From JBCCXL01 sp039191605 (GTDB lineage Bacteria > Acidobacteriota > Thermoanaerobaculia > Multivoradales > JAHZIX01), in NCBI GenBank assembly GCA_039191605.1, contig JBCCXL010000022.1, forward strand, positions 43,403 through 107,402: a stretch of DNA of 64,000 bases, in the 5' to 3' direction. A model generated the notes under the pieces. It saw only the letters and a program-made list of their open reading frames with translations, was not told where the DNA came from and made no database searches. Of this stretch, positions 1-8,401 are shown one piece after another. Every line of letters begins with the position of its first letter. Position 1 is the stretch's first letter. A program made the translations under genes and the position numbers.

Positions 1-2774
1 CGGGAGAGGGGCACCGGGAGCCAGCTCTTGAGGGTGTGCCCGCGGAAGCTCTGCACCTTCGGCCGCGGATGATCCGCCGGCAGCTCCACCGACGGCGGCA
101 GCGGCAGCAGCTTGCCGCGCCAATAGTCGAGCTGGCGCTCGGCGGCGACGCTCTCCACCCATTCCAGCTGCCAGAGGGCGAGATCGGCAACCTGGATCTT
201 CATCGGCTCCAGGTGGCGAGAGAGAGCCGCCACGCTGCGCTCCTGGGGCGAGTTCAGCGACGGCCCGTAGAGAGTGGAGAGCTCCCGCAGAAAAACGTTG
301 TAGGACCAACCGTCGTGGACCAGATGGTGCTCGAAATGGAGCAGATCGTGATGATCCGGGCCCAGCCGGGCCGCCACCCAATGCACCAGCGGCAGGCGAT
401 CCATCGGCAGGTTGCGCTTATAGATCGCCTCCAGCGCCTCCCGCACCTGCTCCTGGCGCCCTTCCTCCGGCAGAGCGCTGAAGTCCACCACCGGCACTCG
501 CACCTGGAAGGGCTCGAGGATTCTCTGCACCGGCCGCCCCTCGACGGAAGGGTAGATCGAATGCATGGTCTCGTGGCGGGCGACGATGGCGCTCAGGGCG
601 GCCTCCAGGGCCGGGAAATCCAGCCGGCCCCGCAGGTGCATCACCGCCTGGGCCTGGTAGGCCAGGCTGGAGGGATCCAGCTTCTGCAGGAACCAGGTGC
701 GCTGCTGGGCGAGGCTGGGGGGAGCGTCCTGGGGCCGGGGCTCAACCCGCACCAGGGGCGGCTCCGGCGGCAGAGAAGAGTCATCCGTCGCCGCCGAACC
801 CGACTCGGAATCCGCCGCCGCCGCCGCCACCGCGCGCTCCACTTCCTGGGCCCACACCTCCACCGTCGGCTGGACGAAGAGAGTCCCCATGTCCAGCGGC
901 ACCTGGTAATGCTGCGCCACGGCGGAGGCCAGGCGAGTGGTCAACAGCGAGTTTCCGCCGAGGGAGAAGAGGCTCTCCTCGGCGCCGAGGCTCTCTCCGC
1001 TGAGACCCTCCCCGCTGAGACCTAGGCCCTGCTGCCAAAGACCGGCGATGGTGCGCTCCACGTCCCCCTCCGGAAGCCGTCCGACGGCCTCTCGGGGAGC
1101 GGGCTCCGGAAGCGCCGAGTGATCGACCTTGCCGTGGGCGGTGAGGGGGAATTCATCCACCGCCACAAAGGCCGTGGGGGTCATCGCCTCCGGCAGCCGC
1201 GGCGCCAGGAAGGCTCGCAGCTGCGCGGTGGCCGGCATCGAGGGCGAGGCCGTCGCCGCGGCGGAATCGAGGATCACCCAGGCCACCAGGCGCTTCGCCG
1301 GGCCTTCACCACGAGTGTCTACCGCCACCTGGGCCAGCGCCGGATGCTCCCGCAGCTTGGCCTCCACTTCCCCCAGCTCGATGCGGTGACCGCGGATCTT
1401 CACCTGGCGATCCAGGCGGCCGAGAAATTCGAAGGCGCCGTCTTCTCGCCGCAGGGCCTTATCCCCGGTGCGGTAGACCCGGGCTCCGGGGCGCTGCGCC
1501 GCGGGATGGGGTCGGAAGGCATCGGCGGTGCGGGCCGGCAGGCCCCAATAGCCGCGGGCCAGGCCTTCCCCCGCCAGGGCCAGCTCACCGTCGCCCTCGG
1601 CCACCGGCAGACCTCGGGAATCCAGCAGCCAGGCCTCGCTGCCCTCCACCGGCTCACCGATGGGCACCGATCCGGCATCCTTCAGAGCGGCGGAGAGCTC
1701 CGCCCCCCGCTCCCGGGGCAGCGGCTGCCACAGGGAGATGGCGCTGCTCTCCGTCGGGCCATAGGCATTAAACAAAGTCTCCGGCGAGCCCTGCTCCAGC
1801 ATCCGAGAGAACACCGCCGGCTCCGCCGCCTCGCCACCGGCGAACACGCCCCGCAGGCCGCCGTAGGCCCCAGGATCTTGCCTCACGACCTCGTTCACCA
1901 GGGCCGTCGGGGTCACCATGACGTCGAGGTTCAGCCGCCGCAGGGCAGCCGCGAAGCGCGGCGGCTCCCGCACCACCTCCGGCGCCACCACCACCAGGGT
2001 CGCGCCGTTGATCAGCGCCGCCCAAATCTCCAGCATCGAGACATCGAAGGTGGACGCGATGATCTGCCCCACCCGATCCCCCGGCTCGACTCGGAACCAG
2101 TGGGAGGCCCCGGCCAGACGCAGCAGCCCGCGATGGCCCAGGGCGACCCCCTTGGGCCTTCCCGTCGAGCCCGAGGTATAGACCAGGTAGGCCAAAGAGT
2201 CGGTGGCGGAGGGGGCCGTGGGCCAGCTCGCCAAAGGGAGCTCCGTCGTCACCTCGGCGTCCCGCACCTGCTGGGGAGTCACCAGCCGCGCCCCAGACTG
2301 CGGCACCCCAGACTCCAGCGCCGCGGCCGTGGCCGAGTCGGCCACCAGCACCGCCGCCCCGCTGTCTTCCAGCACCGTCCGGTTGCGCTGGGGCGGGTGA
2401 TCGGGGTCCAGAGCAACGTACGCTCCACCGGCGGCGAGAGTGCCGAGCATCGCCGCCACCAGCTCCGCCCCGCGGGGCAGGCAGAGCGCCACCACCAACT
2501 CCTGCGATGGAGAAGGCGAGGAAGAATCGGCCATCGCGGCGGCGATCGCTTCGCCGTAGCGCGCCGCCCACCGGCTCAGCTCACCATAGGTGACCTGCTC
2601 TGTCCCTGTGGTTCCACTTTCCCACTCCACCGCCGCTCGCTGCGGTGCGCGTTTCGCGTGATCGCAGAAAGCGTGCAGAAGGGTCGGCGCCGGCAGAGCC
2701 AGCTCCCCTTCAGAGCCGCGAAGGGCAGGGACGAATCCGGTGAAGAGAGAAGCAACGGCAGGATTAGACGGCAT
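1..2774 (-). CDS. Non-ribosomal peptide synthetase, N-terminal part (A-PCP-C...), cut by window edge
   Basis: This is the first ~924 codons of an NRPS, which activates an amino acid as its adenylate and loads it on a carrier. An adenylation domain fills roughly residues 25-540, with the A3 loop YTSGSTGRPKG near residue 196 and NAYGPTE. A carrier domain follows, with LGGNSLLTT (phosphopantetheine Ser near 609). A condensation domain then begins, with HHLVHDG near residue 816, and runs off the left edge. No stop is seen in this frame. ATG 2774 has GGAG nine bases upstream; a GTG at 2825 also lies in frame after a TGA. The protein opens directly with an A domain, as in initiation modules. Aligned by eye to PheA, the pocket reads roughly D-V-L-V-F-G-A-A-I, which I cannot assign to a substrate. 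Product unknown. Confidence 0.9.
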   Translation of the reverse strand, partial: MPSNPAVASLFTGFVPALRGSEGELALPAPTLLHAFCDHAKRAPQRAAVEWESGTTGTEQVTYGELSRWAARYGEAIAAAMADSSSPSPSQELVVALCLPRGAELVAAMLGTLAAGGAYVALDPDHPPQRNRTVLEDSGAAVLVADSATAAALESGVPQSGARLVTPQQVRDAEVTTELPLASWPTAPSATDSLAYLVYTSGSTGRPKGVALGHRGLLRLAGASHWFRVEPGDRVGQIIASTFDVSMLEIWAALINGATLVVVAPEVVREPPRFAAALRRLNLDVMVTPTALVNEVVRQDPGAYGGLRGVFAGGEAAEPAVFSRMLEQGSPETLFNAYGPTESSAISLWQPLPRERGAELSAALKDAGSVPIGEPVEGSEAWLLDSRGLPVAEGDGELALAGEGLARGYWGLPARTADAFRPHPAAQRPGARVYRTGDKALRREDGAFEFLGRLDRQVKIRGHRIELGEVEAKLREHPALAQVAVDTRGEGPAKRLVAWVILDSAAATASPSMPATAQLRAFLAPRLPEAMTPTAFVAVDEFPLTAHGKVDHSALPEPAPREAVGRLPEGDVERTIAGLWQQGLGLSGEGLSGESLGAEESLFSLGGNSLLTTRLASAVAQHYQVPLDMGTLFVQPTVEVWAQEVERAVAAAAADSESGSAATDDSSLPPEPPLVRVEPRPQDAPPSLAQQRTWFLQKLDPSSLAYQAQAVMHLRGRLDFPALEAALSAIVARHETMHSIYPSVEGRPVQRILEPFQVRVPVVDFSALPEEGRQEQVREALEAIYKRNLPMDRLPLVHWVAARLGPDHHDLLHFEHHLVHDGWSYNVFLRELSTLYGPSLNSPQERSVAALSRHLEPMKIQVADLALWQLEWVESVAAERQLDYWRGKLLPLPPSVELPADHPRPKVQSFRGHTLKSWLPVPLS

Positions 2775-3478
2775 CGAAGTACGCTCCAGCAGAGTGGACC
2801 GGAGCGGTCGCGGAGGACCGCTCACGCGTCGTCAGGGTGGTTGACGGCGACGAGACGACTCGAATCGGTAGTTGGAGGCGCGCTGAGGGCGCGAAGCGGA
2901 AAGCAAAACCGAGAGGAAGACGAAGCCCGGCCCGAAGTTGGCCTCAGGGGCGGCGCGGCGCAGCGCAAAGAGACTGGGAGAGATCGGGCTCCGTCCAAGA
3001 CTCCAAGCCGCGAGAGGCTTCGAGAGTAATTCGGGAAGCGGGGCCCTACGGCCAGCGCTCAAGATGAGCGGGCCTCGCTGTTCACGTGCACCATGCAGGG
3101 GAAATCGTGACTCATGCACCTAAGCACATGACTCACTGTCCCACTCTGGCCAGCGCCTCGCACACCCCTGTCGAGGCGAGGTCAAACTTTGTCTAGGTGT
3201 GGGAGCCCTCCACCACCTGGCACGACTGAATTCCTCACATCCGTTCGCCAATCCTTGCTTCAGGTTCAAGTCAATGGATCGTGCGAACGTTCTTTTTCTG
3301 ATGAGTTTCTATGCTCAGGAGACGGCCGACTCACTCTCCCGCTCGCCGGGATAGGAGTCGGAACAAGTACCGTATCTTCCGCCCGGCCTGCGCCGCGCAA
3401 CGCGCCGGGCTTCTGGACACCGCTACTCCACTCCACGGTGTCTTGAACATGACGATCCGTTCAAGGAGGACCATCACC
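2775..3478. other. Non-coding region between NRPS and SpeD-like gene
   Basis: This 704-bp stretch separates two divergent genes, so promoters for both should lie here. The only open frames (for example 2832-3119 on the minus strand) have no recognisable domain and no good ribosome-binding site. I see no strong hairpin and no confident -35/-10 pair. Confidence 0.5.
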
Positions 3479-3937
3479 ATGGCCAGCGCGAATCGCCTGA
3501 CCGACACGCCGCCGGAGGATGCTGCCTGGGGCATTCAGCTCATCGTCGATTGTTTCGGCGTCGACTATGACGTTTGCTGCGACCTCAACCGAGGCTACGA
3601 GTTCCTCGACCAGATTTGCCAGCACTTGAAGATGACCAAGCAAACCCAGCCCTACATCTTCAAGACCTGCGAAACCACCTTCCCTGGCCGCCCGGGCTAC
3701 AGTGGTTGGGTGCCGATCATCGAGAGCGGCATTCAGGTTCATACCTCTGCGTACAAGAACTTCATCAGCGTGGACGTCTACTCCTGCAAGGACTTCGATG
3801 ACACAGATGTCGTTGATTTCGTGAAGAATTTCTTCCGGCCGGAGCGCGTACAGACCGCAACTCTGATGCGCGGTACTGGATACCTTCGTCATCGCATCTC
3901 GGAGCCAGAGCCCGAGCCCGCCGGCACCGTCGGCTGA
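3479..3937 (+). CDS. SpeD-like pyruvoyl-dependent decarboxylase (AdoMet decarboxylase family)
   Basis: A 152-residue protein of the prokaryotic S-adenosylmethionine decarboxylase fold. These proenzymes cleave themselves at Glu-Ser to form a pyruvoyl cofactor and take part in polyamine synthesis. Visible here are E82-S83 (cleavage pair), H88 at +5 (processing His) and C103 at +20 (catalytic Cys), the same spacing as in Thermotoga SpeD. The usual HTWPE after the pyruvoyl site is replaced by HTSAY, so the substrate pocket differs. Some SpeD homologues are known to have become ornithine or arginine decarboxylases, so the substrate is open. The start at 3479 follows a strong AAGGAGGA at 3463-3470, eight bases upstream. 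It is monocistronic and divergent from the NRPS; a link to that pathway is only inference. Confidence 0.8.
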   Translation: MASANRLTDTPPEDAAWGIQLIVDCFGVDYDVCCDLNRGYEFLDQICQHLKMTKQTQPYIFKTCETTFPGRPGYSGWVPIIESGIQVHTSAYKNFISVDVYSCKDFDDTDVVDFVKNFFRPERVQTATLMRGTGYLRHRISEPEPEPAGTVG

Positions 3938-3953
3938 TCAAACTGCGGGCGTG

Positions 3954-3976
3954 GAGGCTCCCGAGCTGGGAGCCTC
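3954..3976 (+). terminator. Hairpin after SpeD-like gene
   Basis: A perfect 9-bp stem (GAGGCTCCC with GGGAGCCTC, 5-base loop) starts 16 bases after the stop codon. It lacks a clear T tract (TGAGCCTTT follows), so it is a weak intrinsic terminator or an mRNA-end hairpin. Confidence 0.5.
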
Positions 3977-4194
3977 TGAGCCTTTGCGGCAGGACCTTCC
4001 CTGCTTTAGCTGACGTTCCGGCGGTAACGCCTCGTCAGCACGCAACCCAGCGATCGACTCTCAACGTCGGCGCTGGAGCAATTCAAAGCTAGCGATTCCA
4101 AGCCTCTGACACCCTGCGATCCCCGTGGGGTGTTCCACCCCTGCCTTGTTCCCCCATCAACTCCATACCCGCGATTCTCTCCGGAGGAGCTTTC

Positions 4195-6234
4195 ATGTCC
4201 CGACTGCGTTGCTACGCCATCGCGGCCTGTGCCGTGCTGGCGCTGGCCCTCATCGTTACTCCGACCCCAAGTCAAGCCGAAATCACTTATCAGGACATCG
4301 TGCTGGACGGCAGCTCGGGAATCGAGTGGGAGCGCACCCCCTCGCCCCGTCTCGCCCGTCGTCAGGCCATCGTCGACCAGAGCCCCATTCCCAACGCCGA
4401 CTTCGGCACGATCCGCACCAACGAGAGCCCGCAGAAGGGCTGGGGCAACCCCGGCGTCGGCATCTTCGACTACGACAACGACGGTGACCTGGACATCTAC
4501 GTCCCCAACGGCCCCGGCACCGCCAACAGCCTCTTCGCCAACCAATACGCCAACGGCGGCGGGCTGACCTTCGTCGACGTCGGCGTGACCTCCGGCGCCG
4601 ATGCCACCGCCCAGGATTCCGCCGCCGTCTGCGCCGGCGATATCGACAACGACGGCGACCAGGACCTCTACGTGCTCGGCACCGGCGAGGCCAACATCTT
4701 CTTCGAGAACAACGGTGACGGCACCTTCACCGACGTCACCGACTTCGCCGGCGTGGCCGGCGACGGCCGTCACGCCGTGGGCTGCTCCTTCGGCGACGTC
4801 GACAACGATGGCTACCTCGACGTGGTGGTCGGCAACAGCTACGACGACTGGGGCCACCGCATCCCCGTGTTCACCATCGGCCCGACCTACGACGGCATGG
4901 AGCACAACTACCTCTTCCACAACCAGGGCGACGGTAGCTTTGCCGACGTCTCCGAGGCCTCCGGCATCCAAGAGGTCTCCAACATGCCCGCCGGTGCCTT
5001 CACCTGGGCCATCGCCATGGTCGACTACGACCAGGACGGCGATATCGATATCGTCTCCGCCGACAACCAGGGCGGCACCCCGCAGGACGAGACCGAAGAG
5101 CGCGGCTACAACCGGATCTTCCAGAACGACGGCGCCGGTAACTTCACCGACGTCACCTTCGCCGCCGGCCTGAACATCTTCGGCGGCTGGATGGGTCTCG
5201 ACTTCGCCGACCTCAACTGCGACGGCTACCTGGACTTCTTCTCCACCAACCTCGGCTACCTCGGTGCCGGTCAGCCCTCCCGCTGGTTCCTCGGCGGCCC
5301 CGGCGGCGTCTTCACCGACCCCGGTATCGGAGACCTCGGCATGACCCCCTTCGGCTGGGGCACCTCGATGCTCGACTACGACAACGACGGGGACGCCGAC
5401 ATCATCTACCACGGCGGCGTGGACATCCTCTCGGTCATCGACATGGACAACCCCGGCGTGCTGCTGGAGAACGAGGGCAACTGCACCGCTGACTTCCGCT
5501 GGGCGGAAGAGGCCTTCACCACCGAGCACATCAACCGCACCGTGCACGGCGTCGCCGTCGGCGACCTCAACCACGACGGTTTCGAGGACATCGTCTCGGT
5601 GTCGAACTTCAACATCGGCGAGATCTTCGCGGTGCCCTATGTCGGCACCTTCTTCCCGCCCTTCGACTCTCCCTTCGACCCGGTCTCCCTGGCTGGCGTC
5701 GGCTTCTCCAGCCGCGTTACCTCCGGCTTCCAGACCTACCTGGATCCGGAGATCGTTCCCGGCTCCCTGTCGGTGGAGATCAGCAGCGCCGACAACGGCA
5801 ACGGCTGGGTCGAGGTCCACACCGCCGGCTCCTACGGCGTGATCAACGACGGCACGGTGAACCGTGACGGCATCGGCGCCGTGGTGAGCTTCACCCCCCG
5901 CAACGGCACCACCGCCATCCGCCCGATCATCGGTGGCTCCAGCTACTCCTCTCAGGATGCCCTGGCGGCCAACTTCGGTCTCGGCACCGAGAAGCGCGGC
6001 ACCGTGGACGTGCTGTGGCCCGGCGGCGTCCGCAACCGCCTCTACAACGTGCGCTCCGGCAGCGTGGTCACCTTCCCGGAGATCCCCTGCAGCTACGACT
6101 CCGGCGACGGCTTCCTCAGCTACCTCGGCTGCCTGCGGAGCTCCCTCAATGGCCTGTCGGATGCCGGCGTGATCTCTCGTCCGGATCGGGCGCGCTTCCT
6201 GCTCTCCGGCATTCGCGCCTACTTCGACAACTGA
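4195..6234 (+). CDS. Exported VCBS/FG-GAP repeat protein with ASPIC/UnbV domain (CRTAC1 family)
   Basis: A 679-residue secreted protein. It has a signal peptide at residues 1-29 (hydrophobic core, cleavage near SQA-E). At least seven calcium-loop repeats of the VCBS/FG-GAP type follow, for example FDYDNDGDLD near residue 92, DIDNDGDQDL near 147, DVDNDGYLD near 199 and DYDNDGDAD near 393, which should fold as a beta-propeller. The ASPIC/UnbV region (about 557-630) contains IGAVVSF and VDVLWPGG. Such proteins are abundant in Acidobacteria, Planctomycetes and Bacteroidetes; they are surface or secreted proteins of mostly unknown ligand. GGAGGAG at 4183-4189 fixes the start. A terminator follows, so the gene is probably monocistronic. 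Confidence 0.9.
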   Translation: MSRLRCYAIAACAVLALALIVTPTPSQAEITYQDIVLDGSSGIEWERTPSPRLARRQAIVDQSPIPNADFGTIRTNESPQKGWGNPGVGIFDYDNDGDLDIYVPNGPGTANSLFANQYANGGGLTFVDVGVTSGADATAQDSAAVCAGDIDNDGDQDLYVLGTGEANIFFENNGDGTFTDVTDFAGVAGDGRHAVGCSFGDVDNDGYLDVVVGNSYDDWGHRIPVFTIGPTYDGMEHNYLFHNQGDGSFADVSEASGIQEVSNMPAGAFTWAIAMVDYDQDGDIDIVSADNQGGTPQDETEERGYNRIFQNDGAGNFTDVTFAAGLNIFGGWMGLDFADLNCDGYLDFFSTNLGYLGAGQPSRWFLGGPGGVFTDPGIGDLGMTPFGWGTSMLDYDNDGDADIIYHGGVDILSVIDMDNPGVLLENEGNCTADFRWAEEAFTTEHINRTVHGVAVGDLNHDGFEDIVSVSNFNIGEIFAVPYVGTFFPPFDSPFDPVSLAGVGFSSRVTSGFQTYLDPEIVPGSLSVEISSADNGNGWVEVHTAGSYGVINDGTVNRDGIGAVVSFTPRNGTTAIRPIIGGSSYSSQDALAANFGLGTEKRGTVDVLWPGGVRNRLYNVRSGSVVTFPEIPCSYDSGDGFLSYLGCLRSSLNGLSDAGVISRPDRARFLLSGIRAYFDN

Positions 6235-6271
6235 TCCAGCTCAGCTGAGCTGAATTCCTTCGATTTTTGAT

Positions 6272-6325
6272 ACTCGCCCTCTCGGCGAGTGATCTTCCGG
6301 GGAGCCTATCGGGCTCTCCGTTTTT
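6272..6325 (+). terminator. Two stem-loops and T tract after the VCBS protein
   Basis: The first stem pairs ACTCGCC (6272-6278) with GGCGAGT (6284-6290). The second pairs GAGCC (6302-6306) with GGCTC (6312-6316) and is followed by TCCGTTTTTA. The second is a plausible rho-independent terminator for the upstream gene. Confidence 0.75.
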
Positions 6326-6646
6326 ATTTGGTCCCCACCTCTCAAAACCGCGCCTCCCCAAACCACCGCCCCCCAAAGCCACCGCTCTCCCAAGCCACCG
6401 CTCTCCAAAGCCACCGCTCCCACCCCCAAGAAACCAGCGAAACCCCCCAGCCCCCCTAGCTCCTGAGATCCCGAACTTGCCGATGATAGACCTCTAGCTC
6501 TCCGCCCCTCCGCTTCCCGCTCCCAGTCCCTCGATCCGCGCCTTGGCGAGCAGCCAGCAGCAGCTCACCGCGCAGGATGAGGATCTCTCAGAAGCGCAGC
6601 GAGGGACTCAGAGAATGCCTACATCAAGCCCGAGAGGCCCGAGGAT
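6326..6646. other. Non-coding, pyrimidine/purine-skewed stretch
   Basis: Downstream of the terminator lies a strongly C-rich stretch (6340-6460) with irregular repeats of the form CCAAAGCCACCGCTC, a low-complexity tract. No gene or RNA is recognised before the converging SurA-like gene ends at 6647. Confidence 0.5.
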
Positions 6647-7387
6647 TCAGCGGCTCAAACGCCTCAGCAGCGGCAGCTCTTCCGGAGCCGGCCCAGCATC
6701 GGGATAGCGCTCGATGCTCGCCTCTTCTCGCAGTCGCCGGCCCCAGCTCTCGATCTCGCGGTTCAGCCGCTGCTCCCGCAGCACGCCGCGAATCTGTCCT
6801 CGCACTTCCTCCAGCGGCGGTGGCTCATTGCCCCGAGCGGATCCCAGCTGGGGGACCAGAACCTCGCGATAGTAGCGCTCTACCTCCTCCGCCGAGATGA
6901 ACACCCGGGGACCGAGGCGCTCCTCGATGTAGGTCAGCACCATCAGCTGGCGGGTGAGCCATTGGGCGAGGGTATCGACGCTCATGTCGAGGGCTTCCAG
7001 GGTCGCGGCGAAGCTCTGCTCGTCCTCGAAGCGAGCCCGCACCGCCGCCACCTGCTCTTCCACGATTTCCACCGGCACCTGCTCGAAGCCGAAGCGCTCC
7101 ACCGCCTGAAAGCGCAGCCGCTGCTCCACCAGAACGTCGAGCACCCGGTCCAGATACTGCTGGTCCCCCTCCTGCGGCCCCCGGGGCACGATCCCCAGGG
7201 CCACCGCCCGATGGACGTCAGAAGCCAGGACCGGATCTTCATCTACCACCGCGACGATTCGGTCCAGCGATTGGGCAGCCCCTTCCTCAGCCTCTCCCTG
7301 GGCGAGGGCGGGAGCTCCTAGGCTCCACAACAAGGCCACCCACAGCAAGATCGATCCCAGGACCGCCTTTGCGGCCATGCCCCGCAT
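6647..7387 (-). CDS. SurA N-terminal domain chaperone-like protein, no PPIase domain
   Basis: A 246-residue exported protein. It has a signal peptide at about residues 1-29 (ends APALAQ). The SurA N-terminal fold follows: DRIVAVVDEDPVLASDV, then a helical region with VLVEQRLRFQAVERFG and the YIEERLGPRVFISAEEVERYY segment. In SurA this domain binds unfolded outer-membrane proteins in the periplasm. No parvulin (rotamase) domain is present, and the chain ends after the closing helix IRGVLREQRLNREIESW. The start is ATG 7387, with ATG 7378 also possible; neither has a strong ribosome-binding site. It is divergent from rsmI across a 205-bp gap. Confidence 0.75.
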   Translation of the reverse strand: MRGMAAKAVLGSILLWVALLWSLGAPALAQGEAEEGAAQSLDRIVAVVDEDPVLASDVHRAVALGIVPRGPQEGDQQYLDRVLDVLVEQRLRFQAVERFGFEQVPVEIVEEQVAAVRARFEDEQSFAATLEALDMSVDTLAQWLTRQLMVLTYIEERLGPRVFISAEEVERYYREVLVPQLGSARGNEPPPLEEVRGQIRGVLREQRLNREIESWGRRLREEASIERYPDAGPAPEELPLLRRLSR

Positions 7388-7592
7388 CGTGCTGCGACTC
7401 AGCGGCAGAAGCTCTGCCCCCGAGAGACGGGATTTGATCAGCGCGAGCTCGGTAGTCGAGCGACGAAGCCATGAGTTCAGCATGCCCATGGACGGCATGC
7501 TAGCATCCACGATCCATCCCGCTTCACTCCTCGAAACAAGACGTAAGAGCAAGGCCTTTCGCCTTGGTTTCCTCGCTCTACCCCACCCCTCC

Positions 7593-8321
7593 ATGACCGG
7601 AACCCTGCGCCTCATCGCCACCCCCATCGGGCAGCTGGACGATCTTTCCCCTCGGGCTCGGCAGGCTCTGGAGGAGGCGGACCTCGTGGCCTGTGAAGAC
7701 ACCCGCCGCACCGGCTGGCTGCTCTCCCAGCTGGGCTTCAAGCGGCCACTGCTCTCCCTCCACGAGCACAACGAGCGCCATCGGCTGCAGCGGGTGCTCT
7801 CCCTGCTGGAACGCGGCGAGACCGTCGCCCTGGTCTCCGATGCCGGCACTCCCCTAGTCTCCGACCCTGGATTCTTGGTGGTCCGGGCAGCGGCCGACGC
7901 GGGCCACCGGGTGGAAGCGCTGCCGGGCCCTTCCGCCGGCCTCTGCGCCCTGGTGGTCTCCGGCCTGCCTCCCTTCCCCCACACCTTCCTGGGCTTCCCT
8001 CCCCCCAAGCGAGGCAAGCGCCAAACCTTCTTCCGGCGCTACTCGGAGCTGGGCCACACCCTGCTCTACTTCGAAGCCCCCCACCGACTGCTCAAGAGCC
8101 TCGGCGATGCTCTCGAAGTGTTGGGCGACCGGCCCGCCGTCGTAGCCCGCGAGCTCACCAAGACCCACGAGGAGGTCGTGCGAGGCAGCCTGTCGGAAAT
8201 CCTGCAGGACTTCAGCTCCCGCCCCTCCATCAAGGGGGAATTCGTGGTGGTCGTCGCCTCCGCGGAGTATTCGCCACCGAAGGTCCAGGATCCCGAGGAC
8301 GACCCGACCTCAGAGGAGTAG
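7593..8321 (+). CDS. rsmI: 16S rRNA 2'-O-ribose C1402 methyltransferase RsmI
   Basis: A 242-residue tetrapyrrole-methylase-fold enzyme that methylates the 2'-OH of C1402 in 16S rRNA using S-adenosylmethionine. The family signatures are all present: LRLIATPIGQLDDLSPRA at the N terminus, ACEDTRRTGWLL, VALVSDAGTPLVSDPG, LPGPSA, FLGFPPPKRGKR, LLYFEAPHRL and RELTKTHEEVVRG. The length is slightly short of the E. coli enzyme (286) because the C-terminal helical extension is reduced. The chosen ATG aligns with the family start; the frame is open further upstream to 7377, but that extension is unlike RsmI. It converges with the cysteine desulfurase gene. Confidence 0.95.
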   Translation: MTGTLRLIATPIGQLDDLSPRARQALEEADLVACEDTRRTGWLLSQLGFKRPLLSLHEHNERHRLQRVLSLLERGETVALVSDAGTPLVSDPGFLVVRAAADAGHRVEALPGPSAGLCALVVSGLPPFPHTFLGFPPPKRGKRQTFFRRYSELGHTLLYFEAPHRLLKSLGDALEVLGDRPAVVARELTKTHEEVVRGSLSEILQDFSSRPSIKGEFVVVVASAEYSPPKVQDPEDDPTSEE

Positions 8322-8401
8322 GGCCGTAAAAAGAGAGCGCGAGCAGCACCGCCCGGCTTGAGGGGCAGGCGCGGAGGCGCAATTACCGGAACCAGAGCGC
8401 T

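Noticed and set aside
1119..3029. A 636-codon open frame on the plus strand
   Set aside because: It is antisense to the NRPS, Arg/Gly/His-rich and without domains, while the minus strand has A, PCP and C motifs.
2832..3119. A 95-codon minus-strand frame upstream of the NRPS
   Set aside because: No ribosome-binding site or domain, Ser/Arg/Pro-rich composition; it ends at the TGA just before the NRPS start.
4006..5820. A 604-codon minus-strand frame
   Set aside because: Antisense shadow of the VCBS repeat protein; Val/Asp/Gly repeats mirror the calcium-loop codons.
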